DNA of 37,980 bases from NCBI GenBank assembly GCA_049999725.1, contig JBNGIS010008376.1:1-37980 (forward strand), written 5' to 3'. Below are positions 10,990-20,043 of the stretch, in pieces. The notes under the pieces were generated by a model. That model made no database searches and had not been told where the DNA came from. It was given only the letters and a program-made list of their open reading frames with translations. This DNA comes from Haplomitrium mnioides (taxonomy: Eukaryota; Marchantiophyta; Haplomitriopsida; Calobryales). Both the position numbers and the translations under genes were made by a program. Each line of letters starts with the position of its first letter. The stretch's first letter is position 1.

Positions 10990-11700
10990 CGAAGGGGAAT
11001 TGCAACGAGGGGGAGCTGGATTGAGAAGTCATTGAAAAGACCACGTGAAGTAGAGGTACTAGCTGAGGGGATCCGGGGAATTCAGAGGAGGACTGGGGGG
11101 AGACCCAAGTGACCTCATTCTTGCAGGCGGACCTGAGTGGCGGGTTATTGATACGGGGTCTCGATTGATTCCTTGCCGGCTAAGACTTCGGGAGAGGCCA
11201 CCATGGGAGGACTTGGTGTCGTTTCTGCTTTCTCTGTGTAGGAGTATCACGATCTGAGGACAAGGAAATCGCAACGAGGGACGGCTGGAGTTAGAATTCA
11301 ATGAGAAGATCACGTGAAGCAAAGGTACTAGCCCAAGGGATCCGGAGGATTTAGAGGAGGACTGGGGGGAGACCCAGGTGACCTCATCCTTGCAGGCGGA
11401 CCTAGGCGGAGGGTTACTGATACGGAGATCTAGAAGGGATTCAGCCAGTTANNNNNNNNNNAGGAGTATCACGATCTGAGGACAAGAAAATCGCAACGAG
11501 GGGCGGCTGGAGTTAGAATTCAATGAGAAGATCACGTGAAGCAGAGGTACTAGCCCAGGGGATCCGGAGGATTTAGAGGAGGACTGGGGGGAGACCCAGG
11601 TGACCTCATCCTTGCAGGCGGACCTGGGCGGAGGGTTACTGATACGGAGATCTAGAAGGGATTCAGCCAGTTATGACTTTGGGAGAGGTTGCCGAGTGAG
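10990..11700 (+). repeat. Tandem repeat of about 210-250 bp, three units, in solo LTR
   Basis: Three consecutive units share the blocks gcaacgaggg, gatcacgtgaag, ggtactagc, ggatccgg, gaggaggactggggggagac and gacctcat.cttgcaggcggacct. Unit 1 (10990-11239) is diverged. Units 2 (11240-11451) and 3 (11462-11673) are nearly identical and are separated only by the 10-N gap. This may be a real array or a duplicated contig end. Confidence 0.8.
11452..11461. other. Assembly gap, 10 N
   Basis: Ten N lie between two near-identical 212-bp units that differ at only a few positions. Confidence 0.9.
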
Positions 11701-12118
11701 GAGCTGGGAGTTCTCTGCCATTCCTTGTGCGGGAGTATCACCCTAGAGTTTTCGGAGTACACTCTGTCTTTAATCTCAAGTGGAGCTGAGAAGAGGGAGG
11801 CTATGTTAGTACCAGTGTACTGCAAGAGTAATACTCTTCAAGGCTTGGTGTGGAGTGGGTTACCTACAGTCGGGAGGACTGTGCTTTTCCAGAGGTGGAA
11901 CTAAAATATATCCTCTTCCTAGCCTGAGAGGAAGTAAAGTCAGGACTTCTCGCGAGGGAAGTATCAAAACTATCTGGATAAGGGTGTGTGAGTAGTGAGT
12001 GTTGGGCTGCAGGCTGTAAGGCAGCGAAGGTTTCAGAAGGGAAGTCATTTGGTGGATCTGTCCAGAGGTCTTCAAGGACTCTGATCCTATTCACTGTACA
12101 TAGTGTAAATAGTTGATG

Positions 12119-12126
12119 TATATAAG
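12119..12126 (+). promoter_or_regulatory. Possible TATA box of solo LTR
   Basis: TATATAAG in the sense orientation, about 560 bp before the LTR end, is a plausible U3/R promoter element. No experimental or homologous support is visible; the corresponding point in the minus-strand giant LTRs is not clearly conserved. Confidence 0.25.
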
Positions 12127-12686
12127 TGTAGTTAGATTCTCATTGTGCATTTGATTTCATGCAGTAGAGTAGTATAAAATATATTAGAACAACTAAGCAG
12201 ACCTTGAGACATCTCGGAAGGGGGAATGCAGTCCCTGTGACAACGAAATGATCCTGGGGGAAAATGCTCTCTGGTTATAATCCTGAGGATTAGTCTGGTG
12301 ATTCATTCATCTTAGGATAGTTGAGATCTATTGTACTCGATCTGTGACAACTCTGAAAGGGGGAGTCCAGACTTCTGTAATTGTTCCAATTACACATAAG
12401 GTGACAGGACCTCGAGTTTTGGTCCTTGGAATACATGGACAGCATTATACAAGGAAGATTGAGTGTGGAGAACACTGACCTGAGTGGTGAATGAATGAGT
12501 TGAGTGTAGTCTGAACAGAGTAAGTGGTGCATCAAAGGCTAGTAAGGAAAGCAAGAATCCTTAAAGCCTTAAAGCGATAAAGGGTAAGGGGCCATCTCAG
12601 AATAGAACCTGAATGCCCGTAATTTGTCATCCCCTGCGTCCAAATAGGCGACTGTGAAGGTTAAGGCCAGAAACAGGGGAGTGACA

Positions 12687-12691
12687 ATAGA
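12687..12691. repeat. Solo LTR target-site duplication, right copy (ATAGA)
   Basis: Identical to 9260-9264; directly follows the terminal TGACA. Confidence 0.92.
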
Positions 12692-13323
12692 GATAAGATA
12701 TTTTTTGAAAAGGAAATACATAGAGCCAATCCTCGGATCTGAGATACCATATCTCTGTGCTATAGGAGCTCTTATGTATCTTGCAAATCATAAACACGCC
12801 ATCATATTTCCTTTGTCATGAACTTGATTGCAAGACAGAGTTCACAACCTACTATATGACATTGGAATGGAATCAAACATGTTTTCAGATATTTACAAGG
12901 CACAATTGACATGGAATTGTTTTTCCCAAATACTACTGATCAAATTTTTATTGTCTATGTAGATGTAGGATATTTTTTGGATCTTGACAATGCTAAATCC
13001 CAAACCAGTTATGTATTCCTATATGACTCTAGATCTATATCATGGAAAAGTACAAAGCAAACATTGACTTGTACATCCTCAAACCATGTAGAGACTGTAG
13101 CTTTGTATGAAGACAATGAAGAGTCTTTATACCTACAAAAGATGATTGATCATATTTATTTACATTGTCGCTTACCTTGTACATCTGACCCAACTATTAT
13201 TTTTTAGGATAACTTGGCATGTGTACAACAAGCCTCACATGGCAACACTATCTCTATGCACGTTATTTCAAGTAAAGACAATATTGATGGTATTTGTACA
13301 AAGGCTTTACCTCTGACACCGCA
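12692..13323 (+). pseudogene. rnh: Copia 1 RT end and RNase H, second part
   Basis: This continues the RT frame broken at 9264. The thumb segment is legible with stops (LIARQSSQPT, HWNGIKHVFRYLQGT). The RNase H follows in a 98-codon open frame (12911-13207) with DVGYF in place of DAGYL, SQTSYVFLYDS, ISWKSTKQTL and SSNHVETVALYE. A stop then precedes DNLACVQQASH, and the last blocks are SSKDNIDGICTKALP. RNase H removes the RNA strand during reverse transcription. The first Asp and the Glu of the active site are kept, but the stop at 13207 and loss of the segment before SSKDN make the copy inactive. Copia 2 has a much better preserved homologue on the minus strand. Confidence 0.88.
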
Positions 13324-13549
13324 CTAGCATTTTTTCCATTCTCTTAGACTACAAAAATTATCGAGATTATCATTATCTTTTCATCGATTATTATCTCTTT
13401 ATATGGTTGAAATCATCATACTTGTCTTTGATATATCTTTGTTGTATATTCTACTTATGGCATTTTTTGGGACATTACTTGATTATTCTATGTTTATATA
13501 CATGGCCTACACACGACTTTCTCCTTACTATTTCTTCTTTATATCCAGT
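13324..13549 (+). other. Copia 1 3' untranslated part, left of Copia 2
   Basis: AT-rich sequence after the RNase H end. It ends with CCAGT (13545-13549), the target copy of Copia 2. It resumes at 29216. Confidence 0.75.
13545..13549. repeat. Copia 2 target-site duplication, left copy (CCAGT)
   Basis: CCAGT precedes the LTR and the identical CCAGT at 29211-29215 follows the other LTR. Confidence 0.92.
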
Positions 13550-13804
13550 TGTTGAGTGATGTGTGTAATAGACAATTCAACAAATAGGCACATTAGCTCA
13601 TGGTACGGTGTGTAATGTATATTCACCTCTCTTCTCTCCTCTCATCTTATATATCTCATCAATCAATAACACAATAGATAATCATCCTTGTATCTAGGAT
13701 TAGGATTGGCTTAATATAGTTACTAATAATAGATTAGTAGCCTATTGATAGATTAGTAAAGTAGCATCTAATCCTAGCTCTATGCTGCTCCATGTATCAT
13801 AACA
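13550..13804 (-). repeat. Copia 2 3' LTR
   Basis: Bounded by TG (13550) and CA (13803-13804). On the minus strand it starts TGTTATGATACATGG. It aligns with 29017-29210 over 13592-13804. Confidence 0.92.
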
Positions 13805-13815
13805 CTCCCCTTTGG
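13805..13815 (-). promoter_or_regulatory. Copia 2 polypurine tract
   Basis: On the minus strand CCAAAGGGGAG directly abuts the LTR start. It primes plus-strand DNA synthesis. The upstream bases (catgttataa) are shared with the Copia 1 tract. Confidence 0.85.
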
Positions 13816-14239
13816 TTATAACATGGGGAAAGTTATAAACAATCGTAGCATAGAAGAAAAGATCAATATGAGAAAAAGAACTCCAACTCAAACAATAAAA
13901 TCCATATAACGAGATAATAATGTTGCCTCATTAAAACCCTCTAATACTCCTTCAAGTGAAAGAGTACAACCATCATCATATCATGGATTGTAGAATAGAA
14001 AATACAAAATATCATGATATAAAATGATGAATGATATGGCTATAGGCCATAAAAATATAAAAGAACATAAGAATGAGGCAAAAGATGAAATGACATATAC
14101 ATCTAAGAAAAAAATATAATATTCTATCAAAATATAAAATATAATTGTAAAAAGTTGAAAAAATAGAAAATATCAAATATGTCGATGAAGATTATAATAA
14201 TCTAGATAGTTAGCGTAGTCCAATAAGATCACAATATAT
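13816..14239 (-). other. Copia 2 3' untranslated region
   Basis: AT-rich and without coding features. On the minus strand it contains a 'gagggttttaatgaggcaac' stretch, typical of the 3' untranslated part of plant Copia elements and also seen in Copia 1 near 29280. Confidence 0.7.
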
Positions 14240-14752
14240 CTAACATACTGCAGGAGGTAAAGCTTTTGTAAATAGATCCACCAAATTATCCTTCCCGACG
14301 ATCATCTGCACTAATATAGTATCATCTTGTTGCTCATGTGTAAAAGAGAATTTTGGTGCTATATGTTTGATGCAATCTCCTCTGATAAATCCTTGTGAGA
14401 TCTGCTGCACACATGCCAAATTATCCTTATGGATAATAGCAGGGTCAGATAGACAAGGTAAACCACAAGAAACATAAACATGATCAACCATCTTACATAA
14501 ATATATGCATTCTCTACTGGCTTCATACAGAGCTATTATCTGTGCATGGTTGAAAGATGTGAAAGTCAGAGTTTGCTTAGTACTATTCCAAGATATGGTT
14601 GTAGAGCCATATAAGAATACATATCCTGTTTGGGATTTAGCATCATCAAGTTCCAAAAGGTATTCTGCATCTGCATAACCGGTTAGAATTTGATCATTGT
14701 GTTTCGGGAAATATAGTTCCTTGCAAATATCTGAATACTCACTTGATACCAT
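14240..14752 (-). pseudogene. rnh: Copia 2 RNase H domain, open frame
   Basis: A 170-codon open frame covers the complete RNase H end of the polyprotein. It has GYADAEYL (first Asp, residue 28), DDAKSQTGYVFLYGS, ISWNSTKQTL, LYEASRECIYL, HKDNLACVQQ (third Asp, 110), IKHIAPKF and DNLVDLFTKALP near the end. The second catalytic residue is Gln (FNHAQI, residue 71) where the family, and Copia 1, have Glu, so cleavage activity is doubtful. Upstream the same frame continues into RT but is interrupted by stops and frameshifts. It is the best preserved Copia domain in the window. The apparent Met start is an internal polyprotein residue. Confidence 0.9.
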
Positions 14753-16168
14753 TCCAATGCCTTATAGTAGGTTGTGAACAATGTCTGACTAGCAGTTTTG
14801 CGGCAAAGGAAATATATGGTCGAGTTTGATTTGCCAAGAACATAAGAGCTCCTATAGCAGAGAGATATAAGATCTCAGATCCTAGGATAGGCTCTATCTC
14901 ATTCTTTTACGGAATAAATTTATGTCTCTATCCAGTGTTCTAATCTCCATAGGAGATGTTGTTAGATGAGATTTATCCATATTAAATTGTTTAAGAAATT
15001 TCTTTGTATAAGTACTATGATGGACTAATATGCCATCGTCAAGAAACTTAAACTATAGTCATAAGCAATAGGTTGTCTTACCAATATCCCTTATATTAAA
15101 TTTTTTTAAACATAGATATAGTCTACTCAAGTAGAGATTGGTGACCAAACAAGTTTATATCATCAATATAAATTGCAACAATAACAAATTGTTTGTCGAC
15201 ATGTTTGATGAATAAACTTGGTGCAATGTCATCATAGTGAAACCCATGGCCATCATCTCCTCTTTAAATCTCTGATACCATATACGACCACTTTGTTTTA
15301 AGTCCATAAGTAGATCTCATGATCTAGACAACATATCCATCCTTGGCCACAGGCATGGATTGATGCATAAGGGGGACAAAAGGTCCAATCTATCTAGGCT
15401 ACATCTGATGGACTAAAGGTCCAAGCCCAATACTCCCTCTCTTGGGCTTTATATTGGTTGTTGGTAATGAGTTAGACGGGTCGCTAAATGGTTTTCTCTT
15501 AGAGACATTCTCCCCCTGAATATGATACATTTTCTTAGAAATAAGCTCTAGAGGAGCTTTCATATAGATCGGGGTATCTAATAGCCCATATAGGTATGTT
15601 GTCACCACATCCAACTGATGTGTCATGACCGCATGTCCTACGAAAAAACCTATTAGAAACCGTTATATGATGACATCCATAACTGGGCGTATGTGAGATC
15701 ATAGTCTCTTTGAGGTATCTGTGTATAGCCCTTGGCTACAAGACGTGCTTTATATCTGACAATTTTGCCTTTCTCATTTCACTTCTTCACGAAAATCCAC
15801 CTATATCTAATTAAGTGGACATCAGAGGGTATGTGAATTAAAGGTCTGAATACTTCCCTCTTTATCATAGAATCCAATTCAGAATTCATCGCCTTTTACC
15901 ATTCAATCCAATCGGGGCTGTTGATAGCTTCTTTGATAGACCATGGATCAAGGAGTTCATTGGATATAGTCTGTAAAATCATGAATGCAAAATTATCATC
16001 CATATTAACACCCTCTCTTTGCCATAATATCCTAGTGTTCATATAGTGGATTGAAATTTCTTTATTATCTGGGATCTCTAAAAGAGAGATAGTAGGCTCA
16101 AATGGTAGTGTAATAGATGATGATGGTGGTATAGGCACATCATTTGAGAATGTAGTCCTCTTTGTCAA
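14753..16168 (-). pseudogene. rt: Copia 2 reverse transcriptase
   Basis: Read right to left: an acidic/serine-rich linker (frame 15896-16168, ending SIKEAINSPDWIEW then a stop), KAMNSELDSM, YRWIFVKK, GKIVRYKARLVAKGYTQ, THQLDVVTTYLYG, GENVS, then KQSGRIWYQRF, MAMGF, VIVAIYIDD (active site at 15159-15170), YTKKFLKQFNMDKSHL and EIRTLDRD. Frames change several times and stops are frequent between 14760 and 15900. It shows the undisturbed reading of the RT segment that the solo LTR splits in Copia 1. It is not translatable as a whole. Confidence 0.88.
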
Positions 16169-16434
16169 ATTTCTTTGCCTTGGTTGAGAGTCTTTAGAGC
16201 CTAAAGGGTGTCCTCTCTTTTGCCTTGGTAATTGATCACTTACTGTTATAATAATGTCCTGAATTCTTGGAGGTACATTTACAACATGAATATCTGATCA
16301 TATTACCTTTGTAATCTCATTAAATGAGTCAAGAAATTGTTCGACAGTTTTAGTCAAGTGAAGAAGTCTCTCGACTTCATCCTCATACTGCCTTGTTCTC
16401 TGATCGATCCATAAGGTGGATATTTTCTCCTATT

Positions 16435-17400
16435 CTAACTTTTTTGTAATGAAGAATTTTTATCTTCAAATAGTGATAGGAATATATCCTCATAGAAGTG
16501 GCAATATGCGAATCTGGCTTGAAATACATCCGTTGTGGATGGTTCCATATACCATATGATTGATGGAGACTCATATCCCACATAAATGCTCTTATTTCTT
16601 TGAGGACCCATCTTAGTCCTTTTCAGTCCCATAATCAAAACAAGGACTTGACAACCAAAAATACGTCGATGAGATAGATCGAGAATAGTCTCATAGGCAA
16701 GCTGGTGAGGTGTCAAATTATTAAATGCTGATGGCCTGAATTATAATAATGAGACAACATGTAATACAACATGGCCCCATATAGAAACCGATAATCTGGT
16801 CTACATGAGCATGGGCCTAGCTATCATTTGTATGCTGCATATAACTCTTTCGACTATGCCATTTTGAAAATAGACGCGAGCCACAAAGTATTGGGTATCT
16901 ATACTCGTGGTCATGCAAAATTCATCAAAAGTCTTTGACGTAAACTCCCCTGCATTGTCAACCCGTAGGACTCTCACTGGATTTTTTGGAAATTGAGCTC
17001 TCAATTTCAAAATATGTGATAGAATCTAGCAAAGACTAAATTTCAGGTAGAGAGTAGCGAGACTTGTGACCATTTTGATGACACATAGATAATAACCAAG
17101 AAGTACTGAAAGGGTCCACTTGGTGGGTCTATAGGGCCACATACATTTGCGTGTAGTCTCTCAAGGAATCTGGGTATATCTATCATAGTCTTGGATATTG
17201 CTGGTCGTAGGACTAGCTTAACTTGAGAACATTCGATGCATTGTTTATTGATCATATGTGGTTTAATGCTAGGAAGAATAGATCTGGTCAATTTAAGAAT
17301 ATTGTGAAACATATTCATGCCAGGATGTTCTAAGCGTTTATGCCATAATATGTTGTGATCAATTTGTTTTGCATCAAGTAAGAAACTTTAAATTTGCGTT
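16435..17400 (-). pseudogene. int: Copia 2 integrase
   Basis: Open segments 17043-17318, 16801-17010 and 16435-16716 lie in one order with stops between. The pre-integrase HHCC module is intact (HKRLEHPG, then QCIECSQ). The core shows LHANVCGPI, RVDNAGEFTSK and QNGIVERVI. Thus the second Asp and the Glu are present, but the first Asp is Asn, as in Copia 1. The C-terminal blocks are RRIFGCQV, KRTKMGPQ, GYESPSIIWYMEPSTTDVF and ARFAYCHF. The domain joins the element cDNA to host DNA. The first-Asp change and the stops argue for an inactive copy. Confidence 0.9.
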
Positions 17401-18065
17401 ACATAAAACCGAAGGGGATACGCAAAAAGTGTTTCTTTTATTTCAGATCCTTCAGGAGTGTTTTGTAAAATATGTAACACCTCGTGATCTTTACAAGTGC
17501 TAGTGTGTATATGGAATCCATTATCTCTTATATCTTTAGAACTAATGAGATTCCTAGTAGCACTTGGTGCATATATAGCAGATCTAATATGTAGTGTAGT
17601 TCTTCTTGGTATAGTGATAATGGCTGGTCCATGTCCTTCTTCTATCTAGTTACTGCCCATAGTTGTTCTCACATTCCGACTTGAGGGCGTAATATTTGTA
17701 AAGAAGGATCTGCACTTCAAAATAGTGTGAGTGCTACCACTATCAATTATACATGTATTAATGTCATCCAATTTAGGAATTGTAGATATACATTGTAACA
17801 TATAATTTCCTAGAATAGCCAGATCATCATCTTTATCAACATAACCATTGAGTATATCTGTTTGTTCCATGAACACTTCATGATTCTTTGTAATATTTTG
17901 TTTATTCTGGTCTTTTGCATTTAGTGCAATGAGATGTGCTGGGATTCTGCACATTTTTTGAGTATGGCCCATGGTACCACATCTAGTACATATTATTGAA
18001 CCTCTTGTATTACTCATAGATGGCATATTTCTTCCTCTCCTTTGAGGTCTACCACCTCTTTATCA
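17401..18065 (-). pseudogene. Copia 2 nucleocapsid knuckle and protease
   Basis: The 126-codon open frame 17646-18026 contains a perfect CCHC zinc knuckle (C13, C16, H21, C26 of the frame), a linker, and the aspartic protease active site IIDSGSTHTIL (Asp 95). After a TAG at the frame end the same frame goes on to about 17401 with ATRNLISSK and AYPFGFYVTQI, the protease tail that leads into integrase. Upstream, an Arg/Gly-rich stretch (RGGRPQRRGRN) connects by a one-base frameshift to the gag frame ending at 18104. The knuckle packages RNA and the protease matures the polyprotein. This whole segment is missing from Copia 1. Confidence 0.88.
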
Positions 18066-18103
18066 TTTTGGAAAGGATTTTCATGCACACCTCTTCCTCT
18101 CCC

Positions 18104-18505
18104 CTAGAATTGATTATTATATATTCCAGTCATTGGGGCTTTTCTCCTATTTGAGGCTTGCCTATTGGAACCAAATCTGGTTCTTTGTCTTGGCTTTCCT
18201 CTATTATTTACTAGTTTACTATAATGCACTTCAGGTGGTTGAAATATTGCAAGAGGTCTGATCTTAGAATTTTTCAAAAGTAAATCCTGGTGTTTTTCTG
18301 CAAACAATAAATATACAATCAATTCAAAATACCTTCTAAAGTTCATATTCTTGTATTTTGCAGACATGGTCATATTGGTGGAATGAGAAGTTGACAATGT
18401 TTTCTCAATTTGTTTCTCTTCTGAAATAGGATGTCCAAAGAGAGTTAATTGACTTATAATTATGAAAAGTTCACTCTTATGCTTGGATATTGTTGTAAAA
18501 TCCTG
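18104..18505 (-). pseudogene. gag: Copia 2 gag C-terminal half
   Basis: An uninterrupted frame from 18505 to 18104 reads QDFTTISKHKSELF, LTLFGHPISEEKQIEKTL, TNMTMSAKYK, FRRYFELIVYLLFAEKHQD and LLKNSKIRP, the classic C-terminal pattern of plant Copia gag (QDFKSVSEYNS-like start). The frame is open at its right edge because the giant-LTR element abuts it at 18506. The N-terminal gag, the leader and the primer site are absent on the far side (29017 is already in the LTR). With the Copia 1 fragment, the two elements preserve complementary halves of gag. Confidence 0.85.
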
Positions 18506-19560
18506 AACTGATTATGGAGTACATCCACACTGTGCTTGATGCAACATTTGCTTCCAGATATTCAATGTCACCTCCTATGAACAGGAGGGTATGCAATTAT
18601 TACACGATAATGGCATGGCATCATCCTTCTACACTTTGCATCATAACCCCACCAAGGCTAAACACTCCTACCAAGTACTGAACTATCAATAGGGCCAGCT
18701 ACTCCAGCACCCAAACACCTAGAGCTATCTAATTTGTTCTCTCAACAAAATGGAAAACATAACCCAAAAGCTGAATCTAACAAAATGATCTTCCTATTCA
18801 TGTATAGAACTATCTTCATCTCTTCTTACTATCCTAACATTACTCTGCAAACACACCACACCAGAAACTCCCTGCTACTCTCTCCCCACTCACACACCCT
18901 ATCCATATAGTTTTTTAACTTCCCTCGCGAGAAGTTCTGAGTTTACCTCCTCAGGTTAGGAAGAGGTCTTGTTTAACTTCCACCTCTGGAAGATAGTACT
19001 CTCGACTGTTGGCTCACCCACTCCACCCCGAGAATTGGCGGGATCTTCCTCGCAATGCTCAGGCACTAATGTGGCTACTCCTCTCCCTTCTCCACAAGAA
19101 AGTAACTCCACCAACAATCTCCAATTGCCTCTGGGGCTGATTCTCCTGCACAAAGCAAAGCTGAGGCGACACCAAGACCCCCCCTTGGCTGCCCCTCACC
19201 AAATACAGACTGAAAGAGTCCTCCTCTCCTCTACGTGTTGGTCCACCTCCAAATGCTGGCATGCCTTCACATGTGAGTATACCTGAATAGTTTGAGCCTC
19301 TAGAGCCTCCTGTCCAGCAATTCCTAGCACTCCCTCAGTCCACCTCCACCATGTGATAGCATTCCCTCACGAGGACACCTCCTCACCAGAAGTCTCACTA
19401 GAATTCCCTCCCTTGTCTTCCACTGCTTTCTCTGCACAAAAAACTATCGGTCCCCTTCACACTAAGTGAGGTCTCTTCTATACCCCACGAATTCCCCCTT
19501 GCATTTTGGATCGTTGCTCTATTTCGATGCTGATTGGTGGAAATTTAGTGTAGATTCCAA

Positions 19561-19660
19561 GGATTGGTGCAGAGCGGTCGTGAATTCCAAGGATTGGCGC
19601 AGATCGGTCGTGAAATCCAAAAGATTGGCGCAGATAGGTCGTGAATTCCAAAAGATTGGC
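19561..19660. repeat. About 31-bp tandem repeat inside giant LTR, three units
   Basis: Units 'gattggcgcagat.ggtcg' plus 'tgaattccaa' repeat three times with few changes. The same array lies at 26060-26157 in the other LTR. Confidence 0.85.
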
Positions 19661-19814
19661 TTGCAAGGCGACAAAGCTTAACGCAAATCTGATGGCAATT
19701 TCAAGGCGAAATTGACCCTCAATTCGAAGAATTATTTGCAGCACCCTCAACACACCTCGTCCCCGCAGAAGTCCACGAACACTCCGAGGAATCCCCCGGA
19801 CTCTCCCGAAGCAC

Positions 19815-20043
19815 CACGTTTCCGCAAAACCCATGATTCTTGCAGAATTTGTAAGATTCCCGTTGATGCTCGGAGTCCCGTTGAGTGCCACGTATCCATA
19901 GAAGCCATGATACCCTTAGAATCTCAAAGATTCTTGTAGATGCCCAGTTTCCGCATAGGTGCCACGTAGTCCGCAAATATTCTTAAGGAATCTCAAAGAT
20001 TCCTGTTGATGCCCAGCTCCCGCATGAGCGCCACGTTTCCGTG
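19815..20043. repeat. About 70-75-bp tandem repeat inside giant LTR, three units
   Basis: Each unit carries an 'aagattc' block, 'gttgatgc' or a variant, an 'ag.cccg' block and 'gccacgt'. The corresponding array in the other LTR is at about 26315-26540. Confidence 0.7.

Larger units (their letters stand above)
9265..12686 (+). mobile_element. Solo giant LTR (3.4 kb) inside Copia 1 RT
   Basis: The insert begins TGTCAGCC and ends GGAGTGACA (inverted termini TGTCA/TGACA) with a perfect 5-bp target duplication. No gag, pol, primer site or polypurine tract is inside it. Reverse-complemented, its last 150 bases match the U5 end of the giant LTRs at 24776 and 33836 (tgtcact...ggccttaacc...gatgacaaatta...ttcaggttct). 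Its middle matches, on the opposite strand, the 20.9-21.1 kb and 18.9-19.0 kb parts of the minus-strand giant LTR. It is therefore a solo LTR left by LTR-LTR recombination of a full element. It is GC-rich compared with the Copia sequence around it. Length is uncertain because of two assembly gaps. Open frames inside it are not convincing genes. Confidence 0.88.

Noticed and set aside
10718-11035. Open frames running through the 100-N gap
   Set aside because: They exist only because N codons are not stops; the flanks show no coding character.
18563-18575. tgtcacc as the U5 end of the minus-strand 3' LTR (also near 25065)
   Set aside because: Both LTRs continue to align for more than 50 bp beyond it, and the 5' LTR continues to the TGTCA at 24776, which is supported by homology to two other giant LTRs and by the adjacent primer site.
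18969-19286. 105-codon plus-strand open frame, recurring at 25468-25785
   Set aside because: Recurs only because both lie in the same LTR pair. The minus-strand frames over the same bases recur equally, and there is no domain or codon signal.
19478-19891. 137-codon minus-strand frame in the giant LTR
   Set aside because: It spans the 31-bp tandem repeat and is not kept at equal length in the other LTR.
19561-20043. Regular repeats with spacers, CRISPR-like at first sight
   Set aside because: Units are directly tandem without unique spacers, diverged, and inside a plant LTR.
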